Source: Nostoc carneum NIES-2107
Lineage (GTDB): Bacteria > Cyanobacteriota > Cyanobacteriia > Cyanobacteriales > Nostocaceae
Direction of reading: 5' to 3'
Assembly: GCA_002368155.1 (NCBI GenBank)
Contig: AP018180.1
Location: 3,908,719 to 3,972,718, forward strand
Length of the DNA stretch: 64,000 nucleotides
In this document: piece by piece, positions 7,580 to 15,793 of the stretch
Numbering within the stretch: the stretch's first letter is position 1
Layout of the letters: each line of letters opens with the position of its first letter
Translations under genes and position numbers: made by a program
The notes under the pieces: generated by a model
What the model saw: the letters and a program-made list of their open reading frames with translations, nothing else
What the model was told of the DNA's origin: nothing
Databases searched by the model: none

Positions 7580-8239
7580 CTATTTGATTTTTGAAAAAAC
7601 TCCGTACATCTGAAGAGTTGTGAAATCAAAGGTAGTGTGTCGAATAAACCACTCAAACATCCACTTTAAATGAGAGAATGTTGGAATCAAAGCACAAAAA
7701 CGTCGAACCCATGTTTTAGCCTGCAACCAGATATCTTCAATAGGATTTTGCTCTGGACAATTAGGAGCAAAACGAACGCAGTGAATTTTCCATTTTTCTG
7801 GTGGTAAACCTTGGTTAAGTTCGTCTAAAAAGCTTTGGATTTCTTTGGAACGGTGGTAAGTAGCACCATCCCAAAAAATCAGCAATCGCTGGTCGCCTGA
7901 CTCAGTTAGCAGATATTGCAGGTAATCGATAGTATTTTTTGAATTTCCCCTGTCGTAAGCTTTCAGCAGTAATTTTCGTTCAAGATAGTCAACTGCTCCG
8001 TAATATGTTTGCTTCTCTCGCTCATTTACGACTGGAACCGTGATTTCCTGGTCAGTTCTCCCCCACACATAACCGCTTAAGTCTCCCCACATTAAATGAC
8101 ACTCATCAATTAACAATACTCTCAATTTTCCGGCTTCGATTTCGGAGCGGTTGCTTGCCAACAATGTTTCAATCTCTTTTTTTTTTCTGCAACAGCATCT
8201 GGATTGGCTTTGGGGTTTAGCTTTGTGGTTTTCTTCCAA
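7580..8239 (-). CDS. IS630-type transposase, catalytic DDE frame (orfB)
   Basis: The frame contains the acidic triad in the usual spacing: LLIDECHLMWGDLSGYVWGR (first Asp), LLIFWDGATYHRSKEI (second Asp) and PNCPEQNPIEDIWLQAK (Glu). The protein is read by shifting from the upstream helix-turn-helix frame at a run of ten A on the coding strand (8177-8186). The in-frame join is NPDAVAEKKKEIETLL. The apparent ATG at 8239 lies within the overlap and is probably not used. The stop lies inside the inverted end, usual for compact elements. Confidence 0.88.
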   Translation of the reverse strand: MEENHKAKPQSQSRCCCRKKKEIETLLASNRSEIEAGKLRVLLIDECHLMWGDLSGYVWGRTDQEITVPVVNEREKQTYYGAVDYLERKLLLKAYDRGNSKNTIDYLQYLLTESGDQRLLIFWDGATYHRSKEIQSFLDELNQGLPPEKWKIHCVRFAPNCPEQNPIEDIWLQAKTWVRRFCALIPTFSHLKWMFEWFIRHTTFDFTTLQMYGVFSKIK

Positions 8240-8661
8240 CTGATGGCAGCTGCATCAAATAAGTCGTAGTAACTTTGTTTTGACTCATAAACGATGTCGT
8301 ACTCAAAGGCTAGTTTATACTCCAGTTCGCCCAGTTCCCAATAGTCCTTCGTTTGTAACCAACTCAACACTTCTTCTCGCTGTTCGTGACTCAGGTGGCT
8401 TTTTCGTCCTTTGTAGTTCAGCCTGAGTCCATTGATTCCTTCCTGCTCGTAAGCTTGCTTCCAACCTGTTATCGACCCTAAAGAGACATCTAAAATTGCT
8501 TGAATCTCTTCGTATAAGTAATCTTGGTAAACCAACTTGACTGCCAAGGCTTTTCTTGCCTCACGGGCATCGCGACAAACTGCGATAAAGTCTTGTAGTT
8601 CTGCGATCGCAGTTGCCACTCCCAGTGGCAGTGATGCAGTTTGTAGATGCTGATTTCTCAT
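8122..8661 (-). CDS. IS630-type transposase, helix-turn-helix frame (orfA)
   Basis: The protein starts MRNQHLQTASLPLGVATAIA and contains a homeodomain-like helix-turn-helix (YEEIQAILDVSLGSITGWKQ) plus a winged-helix half (LSHEQREEVLSWLQTKDYWE), the DNA-recognition part of IS630 transposases. Its own frame continues 118 bases into orfB in another phase before stopping. The functional enzyme is expected to be the orfA-orfB fusion. Note GTTGCCACTCCCAGTGGC within the 5' part, a small hairpin. Confidence 0.87.
   Translation of the reverse strand: MRNQHLQTASLPLGVATAIAELQDFIAVCRDAREARKALAVKLVYQDYLYEEIQAILDVSLGSITGWKQAYEQEGINGLRLNYKGRKSHLSHEQREEVLSWLQTKDYWELGELEYKLAFEYDIVYESKQSYYDLFDAAAISWKKTTKLNPKANPDAVAEKKKRLKHCWQATAPKSKPEN
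8177..8186 (-). other. A10 slippage site joining the two transposase frames
   Basis: Ten T on the plus strand, read as A10 then G on the coding strand, sits where orfA and orfB overlap. Homopolymers of this length cause polymerase slippage or ribosomal frameshifting in IS630 elements. The frames fit a join here: upstream gives DAVAEKKK, downstream EIETLLASN. Confidence 0.75.
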
Positions 8662-8735
8662 TGTCTACTCTTACACTTGTATACTTAACCGTATTTTCTC
8701 GTAATCTTTTTCAAAAATCAAATAGGATTCCTATA

Positions 8736-9328
8736 TTTTATTGAAAATGTGATTGATCCAGCACATGTTTATATCAGCCATGATGGTCTTCTTGGTAAAA
8801 GAGAAGATGCTCAACCATTGGACATAGAAGTTGTTGAAAGTTCTTTAGCGGGAATTCGTGGCAGATGGAGGGTAACAAGAAAGCCTAATCTACCTTGGAT
8901 TGGATTAGATTTTATAGCTCCCAATTTAATTATTTATAAGCTTAGCAATGAAACTCAGAAAAGATGGGGAGGAACACTTTTGTATTCTCTGCCTCTAAGC
9001 AGAAATAAATGCCGCATTCTACTGAGAAATTATAGTAATAAATTTCCCTGGCAAGTAAAGCTGATGCCTGATTGGCTAGATCACATTAAAGTACGAAATA
9101 AAATTTTGGAAGGGGATTTACAGCTTGTTGTTCAACAAAAAAGACAAATTGAGCGCTTGCAAAAAAATCTCAAAGATGTGTATTTACCACTTAAAACATC
9201 AGACACATTAGTAATTGAATACCGAAAGTGGTTAGACAAATTTGGTAAAGATTTACCTTTCTATCAAGGTTATGCCTCTGCAAAGAATTTATCTGAAAGC
9301 GAGATTACGCAAAATTCACTACTACTAG
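8736..9328 (+). pseudogene. PaO/Lls1-like Rieske oxygenase, fragment 2 of 3 (catalytic)
   Basis: This middle piece carries the mononuclear iron site, ENVIDPAHVYISHDG (Asn/Asp and two His in the N-x2-D-x2-H-x4-H arrangement), and most of the C-terminal half of the oxygenase domain. It has no start of its own in the native gene; the GTG at 8749 is an internal codon. The last native bases are the CTAG at 9325-9328; the following residues EHRFSNQ are encoded by the inserted element. Confidence 0.9.
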
Positions 9329-11135
9329 AACACCGATTCAGTAATCAAATAGAAGTAGAGGCTGGCTCAGTAGTGTGAGTAAAAATTTTGGCAAGGACAT
9401 GAAGATTATGAACAACCGCTACGCGACGAAGATCAAATAAGTTTTTGCGACAACCAACATAGCGAGCTTGTTCACCTTGCCAACGACCAATATGAGATAA
9501 AGAATGCTCAACACAAACGCGTTCGCGGAGTTTGGCACGTCCAATAGGGGTTAATTGACGTTCTCGTAACTCTCGAAATAATTGTTCTTCTGGATGAATT
9601 GAAATACTACGTCCGCGTGGTGAACTGGTGCAAGATTCTCTGAGAGGACAGGTTGCACAAACTTCTTGTGGGAACTGAATTTTAGCACCCAAACTAAAAG
9701 GTAAAGTTACCTGATTGGGACAACAAATAGTACCATTGTCCCAGTCCAACACAAAGGCAGTTTTACCAAATTTTGTACCGTTGTGGACGACCCAAGCCTT
9801 ACAGTATATACTCAATTGCTCACTACGATTTTTAACTAAGGAGCTACTCAAGTAAGCCCGGTCAATATGCAATTCGGTAAGTTCAACATCTTGTGTTTGT
9901 AAGTCCTGAGTAATCGCATCGGTTACTGATGCTTCTGGGACATTAGCTTTGGTAATACCAACAGCGCGAATCATTCCGTTGTCTAAATCTCGTAACACAT
10001 GACGTTTATAGCCATCAATTTTCTGGCTACGGCTTTTACGTCCATGTCTCATCTCTTCGTCTTCAACTGAAATACGTCGTTCTTTGGCAACACCAGAGCG
10101 CAGTTTTACCTCACCATTGGCATCAACTTCCACATCCTGTGTTTCGATTTGTCTTGCTGTTTCAAGAGTTGAACGAAGTAGCGGATGTTCATTTTCAGTA
10201 GGCTGTGTTTGAACAAAAGTCTCAACTCTCTCTAAAGCATCCAGTACAATCCCCAAGGCCAAATTTTTCTGATCTGGGTCATCCCAGTTTAAGTCTAAAG
10301 CCGCTTTCAAGCTTGAAGTTGCAACCATATCTACCCCAATATCTTGTGCAACTTCCGCCAACCCCCTCCCCTGCTGGACAGCTATCACGCCAATCGCTTT
10401 TTTGAGCGCGTGACCCAATAAATTATATGTATCTTCAACCTTCGATGCTCCCCACAAGGGGCTGGAATCAAGCGCTGCCCGTAATTGCCTTGAGCCAAAA
10501 CCCTTGCTCTGTTCTGCTAGTTTTACTGTTTTCTCAATTAATCGTCGGTCGAGTCCTTGGATAATCAGTGCTGTGCGAAACCTGGCAAGTGTCGCTTGAG
10601 AAAATGGTGCTTGCTCACAATCAATGCAATCAAGCACTAACTGCCAACGTCTATCCATGAGCAACGCTTCAATCGCTTCCGCATCGGATGCTCCTGTATA
10701 AGCTTGTAAGATTGTCACTAATGCCAGTTGTGCTGGAGGTACTGGTGGATGCCCTTTGGGAGAATCTGCATAAAGCTTGCTCAGTTCTTCTTGAAATTCC
10801 TCATCAAATAACTGATGACGGTATTGCCGCAAGAACGTGAATAGCTTTGCTCTTTTGATCCGCTTGACGATTTTTTGCTCTTGAGCGTTAAGTTCGGTCG
10901 GTGGATGCCAATGGACTGGACGCATAGGTATACTCTCGGTCTTTCATGCATCTGTGTAACATCGAATATACCTGAAACTTGAGCGCACTTTTCCTTGAGA
11001 GTTGATTAAATCTCTATATTCCATTACTAATGGCTACAATCATTACCTGATAAGATTTTGCTCTATTTTTACCTTCATCCTTTTACTCTATATCAGCTTG
11101 ATTTGCTTTCGTTTCTCCATTACTGAATCGGTGTT
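9329..11135 (-). mobile_element. IS1182-type insertion sequence (1807 bp)
   Basis: Perfect 17-bp inverted ends AACACCGATTCAGTAAT (9329-9345 and 11119-11135) are flanked by a CTAG duplication (9325-9328 and 11136-11139). CTAG is itself palindromic, as expected for targets of this group. Excision with one CTAG restores the Rieske frame. One transposase gene lies on the minus strand, opposite to the host gene. Confidence 0.94.
9345..10925 (-). CDS. IS1182-family transposase (526 aa)
   Basis: The N-terminus (LFTFLRQYRHQLFDEEFQ...PVPPAQLALVTILQAYTGASDAEAIEALLMDRRWQ) is the DUF772-type domain of IS1182/IS5-like transposases. The DDE core includes RAALDSSPLWGASKVEDTY (first Asp), ELHIDRAYLSSS (second Asp) and the C-terminal VEHSLSHIGRWQG...RYVGCRKNLFDLRR block with the Glu. 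A Cys cluster CATCPLRESC (about residue 420) is typical of the family's inserted zinc-ribbon-like piece. The stop codon overlaps the end of the inverted repeat. No frameshift is seen, so the gene is probably functional. Confidence 0.93.
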   Translation of the reverse strand: MRPVHWHPPTELNAQEQKIVKRIKRAKLFTFLRQYRHQLFDEEFQEELSKLYADSPKGHPPVPPAQLALVTILQAYTGASDAEAIEALLMDRRWQLVLDCIDCEQAPFSQATLARFRTALIIQGLDRRLIEKTVKLAEQSKGFGSRQLRAALDSSPLWGASKVEDTYNLLGHALKKAIGVIAVQQGRGLAEVAQDIGVDMVATSSLKAALDLNWDDPDQKNLALGIVLDALERVETFVQTQPTENEHPLLRSTLETARQIETQDVEVDANGEVKLRSGVAKERRISVEDEEMRHGRKSRSQKIDGYKRHVLRDLDNGMIRAVGITKANVPEASVTDAITQDLQTQDVELTELHIDRAYLSSSLVKNRSEQLSIYCKAWVVHNGTKFGKTAFVLDWDNGTICCPNQVTLPFSLGAKIQFPQEVCATCPLRESCTSSPRGRSISIHPEEQLFRELRERQLTPIGRAKLRERVCVEHSLSHIGRWQGEQARYVGCRKNLFDLRRVAVVHNLHVLAKIFTHTTEPASTSI

Positions 11136-11139
11136 CTAG

Positions 11140-11378
11140 ATAGGTATTCACAACACACGCTAATTTGTCATGATTGTAATCAAGCTTATCAAACTACAGG
11201 TTTAGTGAAACAAATTTTAGTGGGAATTGCGATCGCTCTTGCAGCCTTAGCTATACTTACAGATAACTCATGGATTTCTTCTGTAGCTGTTGCAGCTGCT
11301 TTATCAGCATTAGCTTTAGCTTTTGCAGCCGAGAAACTTAAAACCAAGTTTGAGCGTTCTTACACTCGCCATGATTAA
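11140..11378 (+). pseudogene. PaO/Lls1-like Rieske oxygenase, fragment 3 of 3 (C-terminal, CxxC and membrane anchor)
   Basis: Read in phase after the restored CTAG, this gives DRYSQHTLICHDCNQAYQ, with the C-terminal CxxC (CHDC) typical of the PaO/Lls1/Tic55 subgroup, then two hydrophobic helices (QILVGIAIALAALAIL and SSVAVAAALSALALAFAA) that would anchor the protein in the thylakoid or plasma membrane, then KFERSYTRHD and a TAA at 11376. It has no start codon in frame and would not be translated alone. The stop abuts the stop of the convergent gene at 11379. Confidence 0.9.
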
Positions 11379-12386
11379 TTAAAACTTGACAACTACTTTG
11401 CCAAAGTTCTGACCACTTAGCAGATATTCAACAGCGTCAGGAATAGACTCTATACCTTGAAATTGGGTAGGGTCAACGTTAACTCTGATTTGATTAGTGT
11501 AGAAGAGATTTAAAAGGCGATCGCACGCCTCTGGCATATACTCACGGTAATGTGGCATTAAAAAGCCGCGCACAGAAGCAGCTTTCCAAAATAGCTGGTG
11601 ATAAATGCGGGGTTGGGTAATTTGTTCTATATTCTTGGCGTATTCCGAGATAAAACCCACTACAACTAAGCGTCCCCGCACTGCTAAGTTGTCAACGCAA
11701 GTATCAAACACTTGTTTACCCACACAGTCAAAAATTAAATTAATGCCATTGGGATATTCTTGCTTGAGGACTTGGTCGAGGTTTTCTGTACGATAGTTGA
11801 TAATGCGATCGCATCCTAATTCTTGGAGTAACTTTGCTTTCGCCTCAGAACTACAAGTACCAATGACATGATTACCTGCTAGCTTGGCTAATTGCACCGC
11901 AATATGACCTGTACCACCAGCCGCCGCAGTTACCAAAACCACCTCATTACTTTTCATCTCTCCCACTTGTTCCAACGCCACCAAAGCTGATACACCTGTA
12001 GGCATGAGCGTTAAAACCTCTGGAGTTGCTTCCCGCACTTTCACTGCTAAGTTCGCATCAATAACCTGATATTCTCGATAACCACCACCTCGCGCCGTAC
12101 TGATAGCCGCATCACCAACTTGAAAATCTTGAACATTTTTACCTACAGCCACAACTGTTCCTACTGCTTCTACACCCAAATCAAAGGGCGGAGTTAAGTG
12201 AAAATAAAGAACCTCTCCGCGACAAAGTAAAGTATCAAACCCACCATTAATACCAGCAAATTTGTTTTGAATTAATAGTTGATTTGCAGCAGGAATAGGA
12301 ATCGGTATTTCAACAATTCCAACAGCCGATTTAAAGTCTTGATTCAGTTGTTTTGCCATTAATTTCCTGTAGGTTTTTATATTCAT
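11379..12386 (-). CDS. medium-chain (quinone oxidoreductase / ZADH2-like) zinc-independent reductase (335 aa)
   Basis: This is a medium-chain dehydrogenase/reductase. A GroES-like part (FAGINGGFD, PFDLGVEAVGTVVAVG, GVEA) is followed by a Rossmann fold with the NADPH loop VTAAAGGTGHIAVQLAKLAG (about residues 155-175). Structural zinc cysteines are absent, which fits the quinone oxidoreductase/prostaglandin reductase-3 (ZADH2) branch rather than alcohol dehydrogenase. The likely reaction is NADPH-dependent reduction of an alpha,beta-unsaturated ketone or quinone. Start: ATG 12386 keeps the family-like N-terminus KTYRKLMAKQL; ATG 12359 with AGGAA upstream is an alternative. Stop codons of this gene and the split Rieske gene are adjacent, so the transcripts converge. 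Confidence 0.88.
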   Translation of the reverse strand: MNIKTYRKLMAKQLNQDFKSAVGIVEIPIPIPAANQLLIQNKFAGINGGFDTLLCRGEVLYFHLTPPFDLGVEAVGTVVAVGKNVQDFQVGDAAISTARGGGYREYQVIDANLAVKVREATPEVLTLMPTGVSALVALEQVGEMKSNEVVLVTAAAGGTGHIAVQLAKLAGNHVIGTCSSEAKAKLLQELGCDRIINYRTENLDQVLKQEYPNGINLIFDCVGKQVFDTCVDNLAVRGRLVVVGFISEYAKNIEQITQPRIYHQLFWKAASVRGFLMPHYREYMPEACDRLLNLFYTNQIRVNVDPTQFQGIESIPDAVEYLLSGQNFGKVVVKF

Positions 12387-12402
12387 TTATGCTCTTTATT
12401 GG

Positions 12403-12450
12403 GCATTGGGCATTGGTAATTGGTAATTGGTAATTGGTAATTGGTAATTG
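12403..12450. repeat. tandem GGGCATT / TTGGTAA heptamers
   Basis: Two GGGCATT units followed by about five TAATTGG units upstream of the reductase gene. Similar tracts lie at 40092, 42709, 43640, 48431 and 49989. Confidence 0.85.
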
Positions 12451-12497
12451 CTTTTTCTCCCCTTGTCCCCTTGTCCCCCTCCTCTCTCTCATCTCCC

Positions 12498-13292
12498 CTA
12501 CAATGCCTTATCCCACTCTAATTGATGAGCTAAACCGTACTTGATAAAATCTTCCTCTTTTGCTTTATCGCTTTTACCAAAAACACCTAAGCTGTAAGGA
12601 TTATCTTGCATTCTTTGAGCAATTTGCTCTTGTTCAAATTGAATGACTTCTGCTCTCGGTTTATCTGGTTTAAAAAAGTCTACAACCAAAACAGTCCGGT
12701 CATAATTAGTATAATTATGGGGACAATGTGGATAGCTATGATCTAAAATCAAAAACTCACCTTCATGCCAATAAAGCTGCTCATGGCAGATTTTCATAGC
12801 TACATCTCCCTCTGGTACTATCAAACCTAAATAGCCCCTATTCATGTGGGGATTGTAGTTTACGTGCAGCTTAATATCTAAACCTGGATGAAATGTACCA
12901 AAATAGGCGTTTCTAATAATATCCTCATTGCTAAAGTTAACTTTTTCTATTACCTTAGCCAAATTAGGAAAGTATTTTTCTCTTAATTCCAGCGCTTTAG
13001 CTGATGCATCATTTGTACCATAATCAGGATATTCTATGTGATGCAGTTTAATATATTCTTCTATAAAAAGACCTTGGAACAAAATACCAAAAGCACTATA
13101 TTTGGAATTACCCTTCGTTTTAATAGTTTTACTTTTAGGCCCCAGCACCTCATAAGTAAATTTTATTTCTTCAGAAGATGCGCTATTAATAAAATGTTTA
13201 AACTCATCTCTAATTACTAGCCAGTTATCTTGTAAAGTTTCTAGGAAGGGAAATTCTGCTGAGTTTAAATGATACTCATTAAAGGTTTCCAT
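12498..13292 (-). CDS. aspartyl/asparaginyl beta-hydroxylase-like protein (264 aa)
   Basis: The segment HPGLDIKLHVNYNPHMNRGYLGLIV (about residues 140-164) and CHEQLYWHEGEFLILDHSYPHCPHNYT (about 180-206) match the PF05118 fold. The first His, the Arg of NRGYLGL and the second His (DHSYPHCPHN) would serve Fe(II) and 2-oxoglutarate binding, and GEFLILDHS is the typical core strand. These enzymes hydroxylate Asp/Asn side chains, or short peptide/lipid substrates in bacteria; the substrate is unknown here. There is no signal peptide or membrane helix, so it is cytosolic, unlike the animal enzymes. It lies 112 bases upstream of the reductase at 11379 on the same strand, separated by heptamer repeats, so co-transcription is only possible. 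Confidence 0.85.
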   Translation of the reverse strand: METFNEYHLNSAEFPFLETLQDNWLVIRDEFKHFINSASSEEIKFTYEVLGPKSKTIKTKGNSKYSAFGILFQGLFIEEYIKLHHIEYPDYGTNDASAKALELREKYFPNLAKVIEKVNFSNEDIIRNAYFGTFHPGLDIKLHVNYNPHMNRGYLGLIVPEGDVAMKICHEQLYWHEGEFLILDHSYPHCPHNYTNYDRTVLVVDFFKPDKPRAEVIQFEQEQIAQRMQDNPYSLGVFGKSDKAKEEDFIKYGLAHQLEWDKAL

Positions 13293-13620
13293 TATTCTTA
13301 CCCCCTGATAATGATTGAATAAAATCTTTTACAGCGATTTTGAATGGGTATAAGCTCTGGGTTATTTAATTTACATATTAGCTAAAAACCACAATCTTGT
13401 GATATAGACAAGTTTCTACGCTCATCATCTAATTTCAATACCGATGAGCTGACTAAAGCTATGGTGCTACCAAAATACAAGAATTTGCGATCGCACCTGC
13501 TAAAACTGTTGAATATGTTGTATAAAATCTTAAACTGCGTAGACCGGATAGGCTGAAGGGAAAAAATGAGACATCTACAATGTCCCTAAATCTACAAAAA
13601 CCTTGATTCCAAAATAAAGC

Positions 13621-13692
13621 AAAAAACGCCCAGGAGTGTTGCCGTGTTTCCACCCTAGGCGCTTTTTGTTTTAACTTGCTCCTCACACACAA
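13621..13692 (-). ncRNA. candidate Yfr2-type small RNA with intrinsic terminator
   Basis: On the minus strand a stem (CGCCTAGGG with CTCCTGGGCG, one wobble) closes a loop containing GGAAACACGGCAACA and is followed by six T. GGAAACA is the conserved loop heptamer of the Yfr2 (Cyano-1) RNA family. About 35 bases 5' of the stem lies GTGTGTGAGGAGC, which can pair over 12 contiguous bases with the conserved Yfr1 motif ACUCCUCACACAC; Yfr1-Yfr2 complementarity has been reported in other cyanobacteria. A TATTCT about ten bases upstream of GTGTGTG could be a -10 element, giving an RNA of about 70 bases, the usual size. The hairpin also has five T on the plus-strand side, so it may serve as a bidirectional terminator. 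The boundaries are estimates. Confidence 0.5.
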
Positions 13693-13802
13693 CTAAAGAA
13701 TATCACCTGTCTTCATCAGAGTCGGTATTCTAGATAACAATTAGAAAATATTTTAATTATGTTTTCAGAATTGGTGTTTGGTGTTGTTAATTTACCCTCA
13801 TT

Positions 13803-13831
13803 CCCAGTCCCCAGTCCCCAGTCCCCAATCC
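13803..13831. repeat. CCCCAGT heptamer tract
   Basis: Four units of CCCCAGT/CCCCAAT directly downstream of the erythromycin esterase-like gene. These match the STRR1-type heptamers of heterocystous cyanobacteria. Confidence 0.8.
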
Positions 13832-15175
13832 TCAAACAGCAAACGGAAAAGTTTCTGGCGGCTCGCCTTCCTGGGGTGGAGTACTGCGGTCTAAGGGTTG
13901 TACGCCTTTTGTATTATCTATATGAATAATGGCATCAAATTGCTCAGGAAGAGAAGCGTAAAAGTAATGACTGATCCGCTCGGTTTCTGGGCGGTAAATC
14001 ACGCCGATCGCTCTTTCTAATCGCCGTTTTTCTAATCCTGCAATTTCTGGGCGATCGCGTAGGTGTAAACAAAACTGTGGTATTTCTGTGTGGTGGAAGA
14101 TATCTTCGTAACTTTTAGCTAAAGCCGGACGAACTAGCTTCAGTTCTGGGGTAGCTCCCCAGTCAGAAGCAGCGATAACTGTACCTGTATAAGTGCTAAA
14201 GCCAATCAATACTGCGTCCCGTCCATACTTTTCTCGCACTAATTGCCCAACATTTACTTCTCCACCTCTCCCCATCGCTGTGGCGCGTGCATCGCCTAGA
14301 TGTGAATTGTGTTCCCAAACTACCACCTTGCTTGGCTTTCCTTGTTGATCGAGATGGTGAGCTAATTGATCTAAAGTTTCTGCCATGTGGCGATCGCGAA
14401 TATTCCAAGAAGAAACTGGCCCTTGAAACATGGAGCGATAGTAAACTTCGGCATTCTTTACCAATCGCGCGTTCTGTTCGGCGTAAAATAACTCGTCTGC
14501 GGCTACAGGATTGTGATTTTTAATTTCCTCCGCAGTTCTAGCTTGCAGTTCCCGCAGCTGATTGACTACCTCTTGTTCGCAAGATTCAGTCAGTCCAAAA
14601 CTAGCAGCATAGCCATAATGCTGGCTATCTTCACCAAAATGCTCAAAGCAGGAGTAGCGATAACGGGCACGTTGCGCGGCTTCTGGATCGACGCGATCAA
14701 GATAGTTGAGAACCTCTGCCATTGAAGCAGACATACTATAAAGGTCTAGCCCATAAAAACCAACTTTGATGGCATTTGTGGATAGAGCATCATTATATTC
14801 TCTTAGCCAGTTGATAAAATCTAATACATCTATATTGCGCCACATCCAAGCCGGGAAGCTTTGAAAAGTAGAGAGTGCTTCCGCAGGTGTGGAGTCTTCA
14901 CTTACACCACGCACGTAGCGATTAACGCGGTATGCATCAGGCCAGTCTGCCTCAACTGCAACTGCTGTAAAGCCTTTTTCTTGAATTAATCGTTTTGTAA
15001 TCTCAGCCCGTTGCTTGTAGAACTCATGGGTACCGTGGGTTGCTTCGCCAATCAGGACAAAGCGGGCATTACCGATGAGGTTCATCAATGGATCGTAATC
15101 TGTGGTTGCACCCTGGAGTTGGTATGCAGATCTACGCACAGCATCGACTAGGTTGGTGATCGTTGCTTCTAGCAT
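13832..15175 (-). CDS. erythromycin esterase-like protein (447 aa)
   Basis: The signature GEATHGTHEFYKQRAEITKRL (about residues 47-67) with VAVEADWPDAYRVNRYV and the later WEHNSHLGDARATAMG (about residue 300) defines the erythromycin esterase superfamily (EreA/EreB-like, PF05139). It has the conserved Glu and two His that form the active centre. Family members include macrolide esterases and proteins of succinoglycan biosynthesis loci; most chromosomal cyanobacterial homologues have no tested substrate, so macrolide resistance should not be assumed. Length is normal and there is no signal peptide. It is a single gene. The candidate Yfr2-type hairpin about 170 bases downstream could act as its terminator. 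Confidence 0.88.
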   Translation of the reverse strand: MLEATITNLVDAVRRSAYQLQGATTDYDPLMNLIGNARFVLIGEATHGTHEFYKQRAEITKRLIQEKGFTAVAVEADWPDAYRVNRYVRGVSEDSTPAEALSTFQSFPAWMWRNIDVLDFINWLREYNDALSTNAIKVGFYGLDLYSMSASMAEVLNYLDRVDPEAAQRARYRYSCFEHFGEDSQHYGYAASFGLTESCEQEVVNQLRELQARTAEEIKNHNPVAADELFYAEQNARLVKNAEVYYRSMFQGPVSSWNIRDRHMAETLDQLAHHLDQQGKPSKVVVWEHNSHLGDARATAMGRGGEVNVGQLVREKYGRDAVLIGFSTYTGTVIAASDWGATPELKLVRPALAKSYEDIFHHTEIPQFCLHLRDRPEIAGLEKRRLERAIGVIYRPETERISHYFYASLPEQFDAIIHIDNTKGVQPLDRSTPPQEGEPPETFPFAV

Positions 15176-15200
15176 ATTTCTAGCTCTTGGTTCATTCCGA

Positions 15201-15262
15201 TAGGTCGGCGCAATTAAAAATAACTGGCTAGGGCTGTCATTTGTCCTCAGTCATTTGTCATT
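15201..15262. repeat. dispersed TAGGTCGGCG repeat, copy 1
   Basis: TAGGTCGGCGCAATTAAAAA and the following TAACTGGCTAGGGCTGTCAT recur with few changes at 51673-51740; both copies run into TCATTTGTCATT heptamers. The rest of 15176-15793 shows no gene; it contains AT-rich sequence and C/T-rich filler, and must hold the promoter of the gene at 15794. Confidence 0.75.
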
Positions 15263-15793
15263 GGTATGCTTCTTTATTCCTAATTACGGAAGTTAGACAC
15301 AATTGAGTAGTCTGCCAAACCAAAATTGCTGGGTTGGCGTTGGAAAAAAGGAAGGAGTTAAGAACCTTTTCCCTTTTCCCCTTGACCTTTTAACCCGCCA
15401 AGTTATCTCAATGCTCTGGTTGCAATCTCTAGATTGCTTTATCTGAGAAACAATAAGTACGTTGTCTAAACTTAAGGATAAAAATCTCTGAGAGCGCTTC
15501 CATCTGGCTAATTGAGCATCAAGCTAGGTATATGGCTCTACCTGGGGAATGATTTGTAACCAAAGCTAAATATAGGCAAATTCCTTGCATGAACTGAACT
15601 GTCAGCATTTACCACATCAGCCTGAAGTTATGCAGTCGAGAAATTTGTCTTGCCATTTTTATCTAGACTGTGACATACTCAGAAAAATAAATACACTATT
15701 CCGACCGATTTAATGTACTTTATGGTAGCCCAATCAATTGAAGGGTTACCAGCGTTTTAACGTGACTGCCGATCGCCATCCCAGGAAAGAACT

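Larger units (their letters stand above)
7572..8733 (-). mobile_element. IS630-type insertion sequence 1 (1162 bp)
   Basis: Inverted ends 7572-7598 and 8707-8733 (27 bp, one mismatch) begin TAGGAMTCCTATTTGATTTT. A TA target duplication flanks it (7570-7571 and 8734-8735), as expected for the IS630/Tc1-mariner group, and its removal restores the Rieske frame exactly. It carries a two-frame transposase on the minus strand (8122-8661 and 7580-8239). Confidence 0.93.

Noticed and set aside
13679-13691. Plus-strand CTCCTCACACAC read as a Yfr1 gene
   Set aside because: It lacks the following terminator hairpin that Yfr1 needs and has one mismatch in the core; the minus-strand Yfr2-type reading fits better.
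13459-13692. Minus-strand open frame of 77 codons
   Set aside because: Covers the stem-loop and T-run of the candidate small RNA; no coding features.
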